64,000 nucleotides of DNA, from contig JAERSW010000012.1 in assembly GCA_016845305.1 (NCBI GenBank), positions 1 to 64,000 of the forward strand, given 5' to 3'. Origin of the DNA: Acidimicrobiales bacterium. GTDB taxonomy: Bacteria; Actinomycetota; Acidimicrobiia; Acidimicrobiales; MedAcidi-G1. The translations under genes were made by a program, and so were the position numbers. Shown here in pieces: positions 46,092 through 54,645 of this stretch. The notes under the pieces are model-generated. The model was not told the origin of the DNA, did no database searches, and saw only the letters and a list, made by a program, of their open reading frames with translations. Position 1 is the first letter of the stretch; each line of letters opens with the position of its first letter.

Positions 46092-47038
46092 GCCCCCGCC
46101 CCGGCGACCATGGCGTCGAGCCGTTCGGCGATGTCGCGCAGCACGTCGCGGTCCGAGTCGGGGCGTCGGGGCGCTCCGTCGGGGATGCGGTCCGAGCCGA
46201 TCCGGCCACAAAGGCGGAGGAACATCGCCGCGTCATGGCGGTAGCCGGGCACGGGATCGCGGAAGGTGAAGAACCCGAGGTACTGGAGGAGGTCGTTCAG
46301 CTCGTGGAAGCCGGGGTCGCCGGCCGCCCACCGCCGGTCCCGTTCGGCGAAGGCCTCCGGAGCGAAGGTGCTGAGGCCCAGCAGGTAGTCGGAGCCGTAC
46401 ACCACCATGTCGATGGCCAGGTCGTTGCCGGTCAACACCCGGAAGTCGGGCCGGACCTCGTCGCGGACGGCCAGGCGTTCCCACTCCAGGCGCCGGTCCA
46501 GCGACGAGTGCTTGGCGCCGACGCACGCCGCCACCTCCAACAGGCCCCGGTAGGCGTCGAGGTCGTAGATCCGGCCATAGGGCACGAACATCGGCCCCAG
46601 CTCGAAGGCCAGGAAGCGGTCGGAGCCCTCGCCGATGGCCGCGTGGGCGGCCACCCAACCGTCGCCGTCGAGGGCGGTCAGGCCGTGGGTGGGGAAGACG
46701 ATGGGCGTCCCGCCGCGGGCCTCGATGCGTTCGACCTCCCGGCGGTAGCCGTCGAGGTCCAACGGGTCGCCGGCCCGGTCGTCGAGGTGGGCGCCGGCGA
46801 CGAAGGCGTCGCAGTGGGCGGCGGCGATGGCCAGCACCTCGTCCTTGGTGGCGGCGTCCAGCAACTGGACGAACCCGGTGTCCATGTTGACCGCCGGGGT
46901 GAGCCCGGCTTCCGCGGTGCGCTCCACGTGGCCGGCCAGCCCTGCCCAGTCGACCGAGCCGTCGTCGTGGTGGGGCAGGAGGATGGCCGACATGCCCGTG
47001 ATGGTCCGGCCGGGCCGCGACGGAGGGGCACCGGGCAT
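46088..47038 (-). CDS. Dihydrodipicolinate synthase-like aldolase/lyase
   Basis: A 316-residue TIM-barrel protein of the DapA/NAL superfamily. The Schiff-base lysine is probably in VGAKHSSLD near residue 175. An early strand reads SAILLPHHDDGSVDW and a middle one LAFELGPMFVPYG, differing from the YNxP pattern of true DapA, so an aldolase or dehydratase acting on a sugar acid is more likely than lysine synthesis. Both ends overlap neighbours by four bases (ATGA and GTGA), which places it firmly in the five-gene operon. Confidence 0.75.
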   Translation of the reverse strand: MPGAPPSRPGRTITGMSAILLPHHDDGSVDWAGLAGHVERTAEAGLTPAVNMDTGFVQLLDAATKDEVLAIAAAHCDAFVAGAHLDDRAGDPLDLDGYRREVERIEARGGTPIVFPTHGLTALDGDGWVAAHAAIGEGSDRFLAFELGPMFVPYGRIYDLDAYRGLLEVAACVGAKHSSLDRRLEWERLAVRDEVRPDFRVLTGNDLAIDMVVYGSDYLLGLSTFAPEAFAERDRRWAAGDPGFHELNDLLQYLGFFTFRDPVPGYRHDAAMFLRLCGRIGSDRIPDGAPRRPDSDRDVLRDIAERLDAMVAGAGA

Positions 47039-48954
47039 CAGTCGGTCCCTCGGACGGGGAGCCGGATGAGGGACTCGATGTCGGCCCCCTCCCGGGGCTC
47101 GGACTGGCGGTCGCGGAAGCCCTCGAGCACGGCGACGGCCTCGACGGGTGGCGGTGGCAGCCGGTCGGGCTCCGGTGCGACGCCCGTCGGGACGGCCCAG
47201 ACCGTGCAGGCCAGCACGTGCTCGCCGGGCTCCAGCGCGCAGGACAGCACCGGCACGGCGCTGGACGGGTCGACCATCGAGGCGTTGGGGGGCAGTGGCC
47301 GGACCGCGGCCTTCCGTGGTCCCACCCCGGCGGCGGAACGGTCGACGAGGCCGGTGACGTCGCGGACCGTGGACAGCACGGCCGATCCCTCGGCGGTCGA
47401 GGTGTGCACCTCGCTCTCCCCACCGACCAGGCGCAGCGAGTCGACGCCGACGGCGAAGCCGGTCTCCACGGCCCGGACGGCCCGGCCGGTCCGGACCAGG
47501 TGGACCCGGTGGTGGTGGGCCGCCCCGCCGGCCAGGACGGTGTCGACCACCACGTCGGGCCACGGCCGCCACCGCGACCACAACATCGGACCCGCGTCGG
47601 TCTCGACGACCTCGACGTCCTCGACCCGCGAGCGGCTCCGTCGGTCGTCGCCGTCGACCAGGACCAGGGTCGAGTCGGACTCCGAGGCGCCCCAGCCGAA
47701 CTCCACCTCGCCGGTGAAGCCGTAGCGGGACGAGTAGGCGAGCTTCTCGTACTTGGCCTCGACCTGTTCGACGAACCGCATGCTCGTCGTGCGGCCGGCC
47801 GACAGGGCGACGACGTGCACGTCGTCCCGGTCGACGATCCGGCCGGCCACCGGCTGGGCCACCGGGCCGTCGGTCGGCACGGGCGGGGCCTCGGGCCCGG
47901 ACCAGAACGGGTGGTCGTCGGGCGCGGCCAGCCCGGCGAAGGCCTTCATGGCCCAGTACGGCGACCCCGCCGAGTTGTAGGCCTCGGCCAGGCGTCGGTT
48001 GTCGTAGCCGTACCCGATGGACAGCACCCCGTCACGGTCCGAGACGGGCCGGTCCGCCCACCAGCGGAGGTGTCGGCCCCAGTGGCCTCGGGCCTCGTCC
48101 CACGGCACGGCCTCCACGTCGGCCAGGGCGTAGGCACCCCAGAGGCTGGACTGGGCGAACCGGTAGGTCATGGAGCGGCCGTAGGCGATGCCGGCCCCGT
48201 CGGGTCCGAACCAGTGGCCGAACTCGGGGCCGAAGAGGCGAGCCCGCTCGACGTAGCGGTCGGCCGCCTCCCGGTCGCCCAGCCCCGAGGCGTGGAGGAT
48301 CAGCCCGTAGGTGTGGAAGGCGAAGGGAAGGTACCAGTCGACGTTGCCCAGGGCGCCGTCGCGGGACCAGCCGTCGGCCACGTGGTAGTCCTCGATCTGC
48401 TCGACCGACCGCTGGGCGGCGGCCGGATCCCCGGGGGCCCCGATGCGCTCGCGCCCCATGTGGACCAGGAGCCGGAAGTACTGCCAGTTGTTGGGAGCCG
48501 GCTCGAACTCGTCGATGCCGTCCAGCCAGGCCAGGACCCGCTGCCGAGCCGGGTCGTCCAGAGGCTCCCAGAGATGGTCGGGGGTGAAGGCAAGGGCAAA
48601 GCCGACGGCCGCCATCTCGACCATGCGCTGGTCGTTGTCGCCCGGGCACGGCCCCCAGTACTCGTCGCCGTCGGGGTCGGTCCCGGCGACCAGGCCGTCA
48701 CGCCACCGGTCCCAGTGGTCGAAGTGGCCACCACCCACGGTCAGGGGGACGATTCCGTAGAGGGGACGGGCCCAGCCCTCCAGCTCGGCCACCCGCTGCT
48801 CGAACAGGGCGGCGCCGCTGCCCAGGCGGGCCCGGGCGCCACCAGGCGACAGGTGCCGGGCCACCGGTTCGACGAGGTCGCGGACAGCCTGCTGGGCGTC
48901 GGCCTTCGTGGCGAACGGGTTGCCGGCCAGCGGATTGGCCCGGGGATCAGCCAC
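47038..48954 (-). CDS. DUF2264 domain protein, predicted glycan-active enzyme
   Basis: A 638-residue protein of the DUF2264 family. The N-terminal two thirds look like an (alpha/alpha)-toroid (RPLYGIVPLTVGGGHFDHW, PNNWQYFRLLVHMGRERIG, GRSMTYRFAQSSLWGAYAL, SIGYGYDNRRLAEAYNSAG) and the rest is beta-rich. Related folds occur in heparinases and glycoside hydrolases. No signal peptide is seen, so it would act on imported sugars. It overlaps the genes on both sides. The operon context (isomerase, aldolase, dehydrogenases) supports a carbohydrate role; the exact reaction is not known. Confidence 0.72.
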   Translation of the reverse strand: MADPRANPLAGNPFATKADAQQAVRDLVEPVARHLSPGGARARLGSGAALFEQRVAELEGWARPLYGIVPLTVGGGHFDHWDRWRDGLVAGTDPDGDEYWGPCPGDNDQRMVEMAAVGFALAFTPDHLWEPLDDPARQRVLAWLDGIDEFEPAPNNWQYFRLLVHMGRERIGAPGDPAAAQRSVEQIEDYHVADGWSRDGALGNVDWYLPFAFHTYGLILHASGLGDREAADRYVERARLFGPEFGHWFGPDGAGIAYGRSMTYRFAQSSLWGAYALADVEAVPWDEARGHWGRHLRWWADRPVSDRDGVLSIGYGYDNRRLAEAYNSAGSPYWAMKAFAGLAAPDDHPFWSGPEAPPVPTDGPVAQPVAGRIVDRDDVHVVALSAGRTTSMRFVEQVEAKYEKLAYSSRYGFTGEVEFGWGASESDSTLVLVDGDDRRSRSRVEDVEVVETDAGPMLWSRWRPWPDVVVDTVLAGGAAHHHRVHLVRTGRAVRAVETGFAVGVDSLRLVGGESEVHTSTAEGSAVLSTVRDVTGLVDRSAAGVGPRKAAVRPLPPNASMVDPSSAVPVLSCALEPGEHVLACTVWAVPTGVAPEPDRLPPPPVEAVAVLEGFRDRQSEPREGADIESLIRLPVRGTD

Positions 48955-49765
48955 CGTCGTCCCCTCTCCCTGCGTCCAGCCAGGTGCGGAGCGTGGCGGC
49001 GTCGGCGGCTAGCTGTCCGGGGTCGTCGTCCCGGACGTACTCGAGGAAGGCCCAGCGGTCACGACCGGCGTCGGTCCACGCACCGCCATCGGGAACCGCC
49101 GCCAGGGCCGGTTTCCACAGCGAGGCCCCGTCGGCGAGCGGATACCGGTCGGTGAAGCCGGTCCCCCACCGGTACACGTGGAGGTGGGAGAGCCGTCCGG
49201 CGACCCGGACGAGCTCGGCCACGGCGCCGGCGTCGTCGAGCGACACGAGCGGCTGCCAGTAGGTGAACAGGCCCGGGTGGTCCACCTCGGCCAGCACGGC
49301 GAGGGCCGACGCCGCGGTCTCGGTCAGGGTGCCGACGTGGTACTCCAGCGACGTGGTCAGGCCCCGGGCGTCGATGACGGCCACCGCCTCGGCCACCCCG
49401 GCCACCACCGCGGCCCGTTCGGCGTCGGGAGCGTCGGGACCGGTGCCGTACGGCGTCCAGATCCTGACGTTGTCCACCCCGAGGGTCGCCGCCGTGTCGG
49501 CCACCCGTTCGACCTCGTCGCGTGGCGTCTGCCCGGCCTGCACGTAGCTGCCGTACGACGGACACGCCAGGCCGGCCGCACGACACCGGTCGGCCACCGC
49601 TTCGGCCACCGTCGCGTCGCCGACCGGAACGTGGAGGTCGCTGCCCCACTCGATCCCGTCCAGGCCGGCAGCCGCCGCCAGGTCGACGACCTCGTCAGCG
49701 GACAGTTGGCGGAAGGTGATCGAGCACAGGCCCGGTCGGATGGCGGATCGAGGCGTGCCGGTCAT
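48947..49765 (-). CDS. Sugar phosphate isomerase/epimerase-like TIM barrel
   Basis: A 272-residue AP-endonuclease-2/xylose-isomerase-like barrel. Characteristic strands are LDGIEWGSDLHVP, VDNVRIWTPYG, TTSLEYHVGTL with a metal-binding Glu, LFTYWQP, and RLSHLHVYRWG with a metal-binding His. Such proteins isomerise, epimerise or dehydrate sugars or inositols. The ATG overlaps the upstream stop (ATGA) and its own stop overlaps the DUF2264 gene by eight bases. Confidence 0.8.
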   Translation of the reverse strand: MTGTPRSAIRPGLCSITFRQLSADEVVDLAAAAGLDGIEWGSDLHVPVGDATVAEAVADRCRAAGLACPSYGSYVQAGQTPRDEVERVADTAATLGVDNVRIWTPYGTGPDAPDAERAAVVAGVAEAVAVIDARGLTTSLEYHVGTLTETAASALAVLAEVDHPGLFTYWQPLVSLDDAGAVAELVRVAGRLSHLHVYRWGTGFTDRYPLADGASLWKPALAAVPDGGAWTDAGRDRWAFLEYVRDDDPGQLAADAATLRTWLDAGRGDDGG

Positions 49766-50772
49766 GCGATGCGTTCCAGGTCGGCTCGGACGACCGGGTG
49801 GAGTGGCGGCTCGCCGGCCACGAAGCGCTCGACCTCGGTGACGGCCAGGTCGCCCAGGCGGGTCACCTCGTTGCCGAGCGAGCCGGCCACGTGCGGGGTC
49901 AGCACCGCCCCCTCGTGGTCGTACAGCGGCGAATCGGGCGGAAGCGGTTCCGGTTCGGGGGTGTCGACGAAGGCCCGGAGGCGGCCGGCGACCACCTCGG
50001 CGGTGAGGGCGTCGGTGTCGACGAGGCCGCCCCGGGCGGTGTTGACCAGCCAGGCGCCGTCGCGCATGCGGGCCAGCTGGTCGGCACCCACCATGCCGCG
50101 GGTCTCGTCCAGCAGCGGGGCGTGGAGGGTGACCAGGTCGGAGGCGTCCAGCAGGTCGTCGAGGTCGACCAGGCGGGCACCCATCGCCTCGGCGTCGGCG
50201 GCGGCCAGGTACGGGTCGGCCACCAGCACGTCGACCTCGAGGGTCCGGAGGCGTTCGACGACGAGGCGGCCGATGGACGACGCCCCGACGACGCCGATGG
50301 TCAGGCCCCGGGTGCCCATGCGGGCGTGGTCGACCACCGGTCGCTGCCCGCGGGCCTCGCGGTGACGGTCGCGGATGGCGAACACGTCCTTGGCGGCCAT
50401 GACGATCGCTGCGAAGGTGAACTCGGCCACCGGGACCGCGTTGGCGGCCGCTGCCGAGGTGACCGCGACGCCGCGTTCCCACAGGGCGTCGGTGACCACC
50501 GGCCGGACGGTTCCCGCGGCGTGGGCGACGAGGCGCAGCGCGGGCAGGTGGTCGAGTGCTTCGGCATCGAGGGCCGGGCAACCCCAGCCGGTGACCAGGA
50601 CCTCGACGCCGGCCGCCACGTCGTCCGGCACGTCCAACGGGCCGGCCACGGCGGTGGGCGACACGAGGTCGACCGCAGCGGCCAGGCGTTCCCGGGTCGC
50701 CGGGGAGAACACCGTGCCCTCCAGTCCCGGGACCATGGCCAGTGCGGCCCTGGGGCGTCCGGATCCCGACAT
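49762..50772 (-). CDS. D-isomer-specific 2-hydroxyacid dehydrogenase
   Basis: A 336-residue NAD-dependent enzyme. The cofactor motif is IGVVGASSIGRLV near residue 150; the catalytic triad is visible as Arg in LVNTARGGLVD, Glu in the following FVDTPEPEP segment and His in LTPHVAGSLG. First gene of the five-gene minus-strand operon. The start is uncertain: the ATG at 50772 begins the recognisable protein, but GTG codons up to 13 codons upstream are also in frame and no ribosome site is strong. Confidence 0.85.
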   Translation of the reverse strand: MSGSGRPRAALAMVPGLEGTVFSPATRERLAAAVDLVSPTAVAGPLDVPDDVAAGVEVLVTGWGCPALDAEALDHLPALRLVAHAAGTVRPVVTDALWERGVAVTSAAAANAVPVAEFTFAAIVMAAKDVFAIRDRHREARGQRPVVDHARMGTRGLTIGVVGASSIGRLVVERLRTLEVDVLVADPYLAAADAEAMGARLVDLDDLLDASDLVTLHAPLLDETRGMVGADQLARMRDGAWLVNTARGGLVDTDALTAEVVAGRLRAFVDTPEPEPLPPDSPLYDHEGAVLTPHVAGSLGNEVTRLGDLAVTEVERFVAGEPPLHPVVRADLERIA

Positions 50773-50834
50773 GCGGCCATGGTCGCCCACCAGCCTCCCG
50801 ACTGCCACCACCGCCTCACGGGCAGACCTCCGAC

Positions 50835-50863
50835 TTGCAACTAATCAAACCTTTGATTAGTTT
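50835..50863 (+). promoter_or_regulatory. paaZ: paaZ promoter with palindromic operator
   Basis: An almost perfect palindrome of 11-base arms, AACTAATCAAA and TTTGATTAGTT, around CC spans 50839-50862. It lies between TTGCAA (-35, 50835-50840) and TAGTTT (-10, 50858-50863), which are 17 bases apart. Six bases after the -10 comes the paaZ ATG, so the transcript is probably leaderless. The palindrome is AT-rich in a GC-rich surrounding and has the size of a TetR-family operator; PaaR-type repressors control such operons. No regulator gene is in the window. Confidence 0.75.
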
Positions 50864-50869
50864 CAGCAC

Positions 50870-52927
50870 ATGCGCATCCTCGAGAGCCACGTGGCCGGGT
50901 CCTGGCAGGCCCCCACCGCCGACGGCGTCGTCACCCACCACGCCGTCACCGGCGAGCCCGTCGCCTCGGTGTCCAGCGCCGGCGTCGACCTGGCGGCCGC
51001 CGTCGACCACGCCCGCACCGTCGGCGGACCCGCCCTGCGGTCCCTGACCTTCCCCGAGCGGGCCGCCCTGCTCAAGGCCGTCGGGCTCCACCTGATGGCC
51101 GAGAAGGAGTCCCTCTACGAGCTGTCCACGGCCACCGGGGCCACCCGGGCCGATTCGTGGATCGACGTCGAGGGCGGGGCCGGCGTGCTCCTCGGCTACG
51201 CCTCGAAGGGTCGCCGGGAACTCCCCGACGGCCACGTGCTCGTCGACGGCGACCCGGAGGTCCTGGCCCGCGACGGCTCGTTCCTGGGCGTCCACGTGGC
51301 CACCCCCCGCCGCGGCGTGGCCGTCCAGGTCAACGCCTTCAACTTCCCCGTCTGGGGCGTCCTCGAGAAGCTGGCCCCCGCCCTGCTGGCCGGCGTGCCC
51401 ACCATCGTCAAGCCGGCCACCCCGACCGCGTTCCTGACGGAGGCCATGGTGCGCCTCGTGGTCGACGCCGGGATCCTCCCCGACGGGGCCCTGCAACTGG
51501 TGTGCGGTCGGATCGACGGTCTGTTCGACCTGCTGGACGGCCAGGACCACGTGGCCTTCACCGGCTCCGCCGACACGGCCAACCTGCTGCGGTCGCATCC
51601 CACGCTGGCCGCCCGGTCGGTGCGCTTCAACGCTGAGGCCGACTCGCTGAACGCGGCCGTCCTCGGCGAGGCCGCGGCCCCCGGCACGACCGAGTTCGAC
51701 CTGTTCGTGGCCGAAGTGGTCCGCGAGATGACCGTCAAGGCCGGCCAGAAGTGCACGGCCATCCGCCGGGCCCTCGTCCCGACCACCCACCTCGACGCGG
51801 CCACCGAGGCCCTGGCCGTCGCGCTGGCCGACGTGCGGGTCGGCGACCCGGCCGACCCCGACGTCGGCATGGGCGCCCTGGTCGGCACCGGCCAGCGCGA
51901 GGAGGTCCGGGGGGCGGTCATGGCGCTGCGGGCCAAAGCCGACGTGGTCGTCGACGCCTGCGACTTCCACGGCGTCGACCCCGACGTCGGCGCCTTCCTG
52001 GCTCCCACCCTGCTGCGGGCCACCGACCCCGAGGCCCGCGCCGTCCACGCCACCGAGGCGTTCGGGCCGGTCTGCACCCTCGTCGGCTACGACGGCACCG
52101 ACGACGCCGTGCGACTGGCCGCCCTCGGTGCCGGCAGCCTGGTGGCCTCGGTCGTCACCCCCGACGCCGGCGAGGCCACGGCCCTCACCCTCGGCATCGC
52201 CGCCCACCACGGACGGGTCCACGTCCTGGACGCCGCGGCGGCGGGCGGTTCGACCGGGCACGGCTCGCCTCTCCCCACCCTCGTCCACGGTGGCCCCGGC
52301 CGGGCCGGCGGCGGCGAGGAGATGGGCGGGCTGCGGGGCATCCGCCACCACATGCAGACCACCGCCGTGCAGGGCTCGCCCGACATGCTCACCGCCATCA
52401 CCGGCCAGTGGATGCCCGGCGCCACCCGCCACGAGGACCGGGGCCACCCGTTCCGGCTCCACTTCGACGACCTGGAGGTGGGCACGGCGCTGCGCACCGC
52501 GAGCCGCACCGTGACCCTCGACGACATCGAGGACTTCGCCCACAGCACCGGCGACCACTTCTACGCCCACATGGACGAGGAGGCGGCCTCGGCCAGCCCC
52601 ATCTTCGGCGGCCGGGTGGCCCACGGCTACCTCGTGCTGTCGTTGGCTGCCGGCCTGTTCGTGTGGCCCGACCCCGGGCCGGTGCTGGCCAACTACGGCG
52701 TCGACCGGTGCCGCTTCGCCAAGCCGACCTACCCCGGCGACACCCTCACCGTCCGGCTGACCGCCAAGCGAAGGACGCTGCGGGCCGGCACCGGCTACGG
52801 CGAGGTGGCGTGGGACGCGCAGGTGGTCAACCAGGACGACGAGGTCGTGGCCGCCTACGACGTCCTGACCATGGTCGCCAACCGCCCCGGCGTGAACGGC
52901 GCCCCGGACGGCGGAGGAGCCGACTGA
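50870..52927 (+). CDS. paaZ: Bifunctional oxepin-CoA hydrolase/semialdehyde dehydrogenase PaaZ
   Basis: Opens the oxepin-CoA ring in phenylacetate degradation and oxidises the resulting aldehyde. The 685-residue protein has the complete two-domain form. The aldehyde dehydrogenase (about 1-515) has VQVNAFNFPVWG, VAFTGSADTANLL and the catalytic Cys in KAGQKCTAIRR. The MaoC-type hydratase (about 530-680) has DFAHSTGDHFYAHMDEE. There is no ribosome site; the ATG is six bases after a -10 box. First gene of paaZ-A-D-B-C. Confidence 0.95.
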   Translation: MRILESHVAGSWQAPTADGVVTHHAVTGEPVASVSSAGVDLAAAVDHARTVGGPALRSLTFPERAALLKAVGLHLMAEKESLYELSTATGATRADSWIDVEGGAGVLLGYASKGRRELPDGHVLVDGDPEVLARDGSFLGVHVATPRRGVAVQVNAFNFPVWGVLEKLAPALLAGVPTIVKPATPTAFLTEAMVRLVVDAGILPDGALQLVCGRIDGLFDLLDGQDHVAFTGSADTANLLRSHPTLAARSVRFNAEADSLNAAVLGEAAAPGTTEFDLFVAEVVREMTVKAGQKCTAIRRALVPTTHLDAATEALAVALADVRVGDPADPDVGMGALVGTGQREEVRGAVMALRAKADVVVDACDFHGVDPDVGAFLAPTLLRATDPEARAVHATEAFGPVCTLVGYDGTDDAVRLAALGAGSLVASVVTPDAGEATALTLGIAAHHGRVHVLDAAAAGGSTGHGSPLPTLVHGGPGRAGGGEEMGGLRGIRHHMQTTAVQGSPDMLTAITGQWMPGATRHEDRGHPFRLHFDDLEVGTALRTASRTVTLDDIEDFAHSTGDHFYAHMDEEAASASPIFGGRVAHGYLVLSLAAGLFVWPDPGPVLANYGVDRCRFAKPTYPGDTLTVRLTAKRRTLRAGTGYGEVAWDAQVVNQDDEVVAAYDVLTMVANRPGVNGAPDGGGAD

Positions 52928-53862
52928 TGGGCCGCACCTGGTCGTCCATGGACGAGTTCGAGGCGTTCCTCGACGGCGGCGGGATCGTCGAGGTCGACGA
53001 CGACATGCCCGACGCCTACCGCACGGCCGTCTTCGCCTTCATCGAGATGCACGCCAACTCCGAGCTGATGGGCGGCCTCACCGAGCGGGACTGGATCCCC
53101 CGCACCCCGGGGCTGCGCCACAAGATGTCGGTGCTGGCCAAGACCCAGGACGAGATCGGCCACGGCCACCTGCTGTACATGGTGGCCGCCGACCTGGGCC
53201 TCAAGACGCGCCGGGAGATGCTCGAGGACCTGTTCGCCGGGAAGTCCAAGTTCCACAACGTCTTCCACTACCGGGCCAAGACGTGGGGCGACCAGGTGGC
53301 CATCTCGTTCCTCGTGGACGCCGCCGCGCTGGCCAGCCAGCAGGCCGTCTTCAAGAACTGCTCCTACGGCCCGTACCGCCGGATCCTCAAGCGGATCATC
53401 GCCGAGGAGGGGTTCCACATGCGGATGGGCGAGGAGCGGATGCTGCTCATCGCCGAGGGCACCGAGTTCCAGCGCCGCATGTTCCAGCAGTCGATCGACG
53501 ACTGGTGGTGGCCGGCGCTCCAGTTGTTCGGACCCGACTCCAAGCCGGACGACGTGCTGCTCCGGTGGCACATCAAGTCGGAGCGCAACGAGGTGCTGCG
53601 GGCCCGGTGGGTCCAGAAGTTCGCACCCATGCTGGCGTCCTACGGGTTCACCGTCCCCGATCCCGGCCTCACCCACGACCCGGAGACCGACACGTGGACG
53701 GCCGGCCCCATCGACTGGGAGCCGCTGAAGCGAACCCTGGCCCAGGGCGGCCCCGACTCGGCACGCCGGATCGGCGAGGCGGCCGCCAACTGGGACGCCA
53801 CCCGGTGGGTCCGCGACGCCCTCGACGAGGCACCCGACCGGGCCGCCGGGGTCCCGGCATGA
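52927..53862 (+). CDS. paaA: Phenylacetyl-CoA epoxidase subunit PaaA
   Basis: Catalytic diiron subunit of the 1,2-phenylacetyl-CoA epoxidase. The 311-residue ferritin-like protein shows iron-binding helices in FIEMHANSELMGG, KTQDEIGHGHLLYM and IAEEGFHMRMGEERM. The ATG shares one base with the paaZ stop (TGATG), and its stop overlaps paaD by four bases. It works with PaaC (structural), PaaB and a PaaE reductase that is not in this window. Confidence 0.96.
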   Translation: MGRTWSSMDEFEAFLDGGGIVEVDDDMPDAYRTAVFAFIEMHANSELMGGLTERDWIPRTPGLRHKMSVLAKTQDEIGHGHLLYMVAADLGLKTRREMLEDLFAGKSKFHNVFHYRAKTWGDQVAISFLVDAAALASQQAVFKNCSYGPYRRILKRIIAEEGFHMRMGEERMLLIAEGTEFQRRMFQQSIDDWWWPALQLFGPDSKPDDVLLRWHIKSERNEVLRARWVQKFAPMLASYGFTVPDPGLTHDPETDTWTAGPIDWEPLKRTLAQGGPDSARRIGEAAANWDATRWVRDALDEAPDRAAGVPA

Positions 53863-54347
53863 CCGCCGCTCCCATCACCGTGCCGGCGTTGCTGGCGGAC
53901 CGGGTCCGCGCTGCGGTGGCCACCGTCGACGACCCCGAGTACCCGGGCGTCTCGGTGGTCGACCTGGGCCTGCTGGAGTCGATCGAGGTGCATGTCGACG
54001 GACTCGTCGAGGTGGGCCTGGTCCCCACCTTCTCCGGCTGTCCGGCGCTCGGAATGATCGCCGACGAGGTCCGGACCGCCGTGGCCTCCGTCGCCGGCGT
54101 CGACCGGGTGGAGGTCCGTTGGCTGGGCGCCCCGGCGTGGACGGTGGACCGGATCACCGAAGCCGGGCGCGACGCAATGGCCCGCGAGTTCACCGTGGCC
54201 ATCCGCATCGGCCGACAGCCGGTGGCCTGCCCCCGGTGCGGTGCCGAGACCACCGAGGACTCGTTGTTCGGACCCAGCCGCTGCCGGGCCGTCCACCTCT
54301 GCCCGTCGTGCGCCGAGGTGGTCGAAGTCATGCGGTCGGGAGGCTGA
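53859..54347 (+). CDS. paaD: Phenylacetate pathway Fe-S protein PaaD
   Basis: A 162-residue MIP18-family (DUF59) protein with a C-terminal zinc or Fe-S binding part. The N-terminal domain contains DPEYPGVSVVDLGL and PTFSGCPALGMI; the C-terminal part has VACPRCGAETTEDS and LCPSCAE. PaaD is thought to mature the iron-sulfur centre of PaaE. It is placed between paaA and paaB, with an ATGA overlap with paaA, rather than after paaC as in Escherichia coli. Confidence 0.93.
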   Translation: MTAAPITVPALLADRVRAAVATVDDPEYPGVSVVDLGLLESIEVHVDGLVEVGLVPTFSGCPALGMIADEVRTAVASVAGVDRVEVRWLGAPAWTVDRITEAGRDAMAREFTVAIRIGRQPVACPRCGAETTEDSLFGPSRCRAVHLCPSCAEVVEVMRSGG

Positions 54348-54348
54348 C

Positions 54349-54645
54349 GTGCGGCGCTACGAGGTGTTCCTGAAGAAGGACGGTCGGGACGAACATCGGC
54401 ACGCCGGCTCGTTGGACGCCCCCGACGACGCGATGGCCCTGGTCCTCGCCCGCGAGGCGTACCTCCGCCGGGCCGAGGGCGACCGGCTCTGGCTGGTGTG
54501 CCGCGACCACCTGATCGTCGGGGCACCCGAGTTCGTGGCCCCCAACGCCGACAAGCCCCACCGCCACAACGACGGCGAACGCATCGCCGGACGACGGCGC
54601 CGTCTCCGGGAAGAGGGCCTGCCCAGAAAGGAGGACTCGGCATGA
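54349..54645 (+). CDS. paaB: Phenylacetyl-CoA epoxidase subunit PaaB
   Basis: A 98-residue subunit that bridges the PaaAC heterodimers. The typical start RRYEVFLKKDGRDEHRHAGS and the middle ALVLAREAYLRR with LWLVCRDHL are clear. The GTG start is two bases after the paaD stop; the longer frame upstream lies inside paaD and is rejected. The charged C-terminus (GRRRRLREEGLPRK) overlaps the ribosome site of paaC. Confidence 0.94.
   Translation: MRRYEVFLKKDGRDEHRHAGSLDAPDDAMALVLAREAYLRRAEGDRLWLVCRDHLIVGAPEFVAPNADKPHRHNDGERIAGRRRRLREEGLPRKEDSA

Noticed and set aside
46088-47038. True dihydrodipicolinate synthase (dapA)
   Set aside because: The YNxP motif is not seen and the operon contains no lysine genes.
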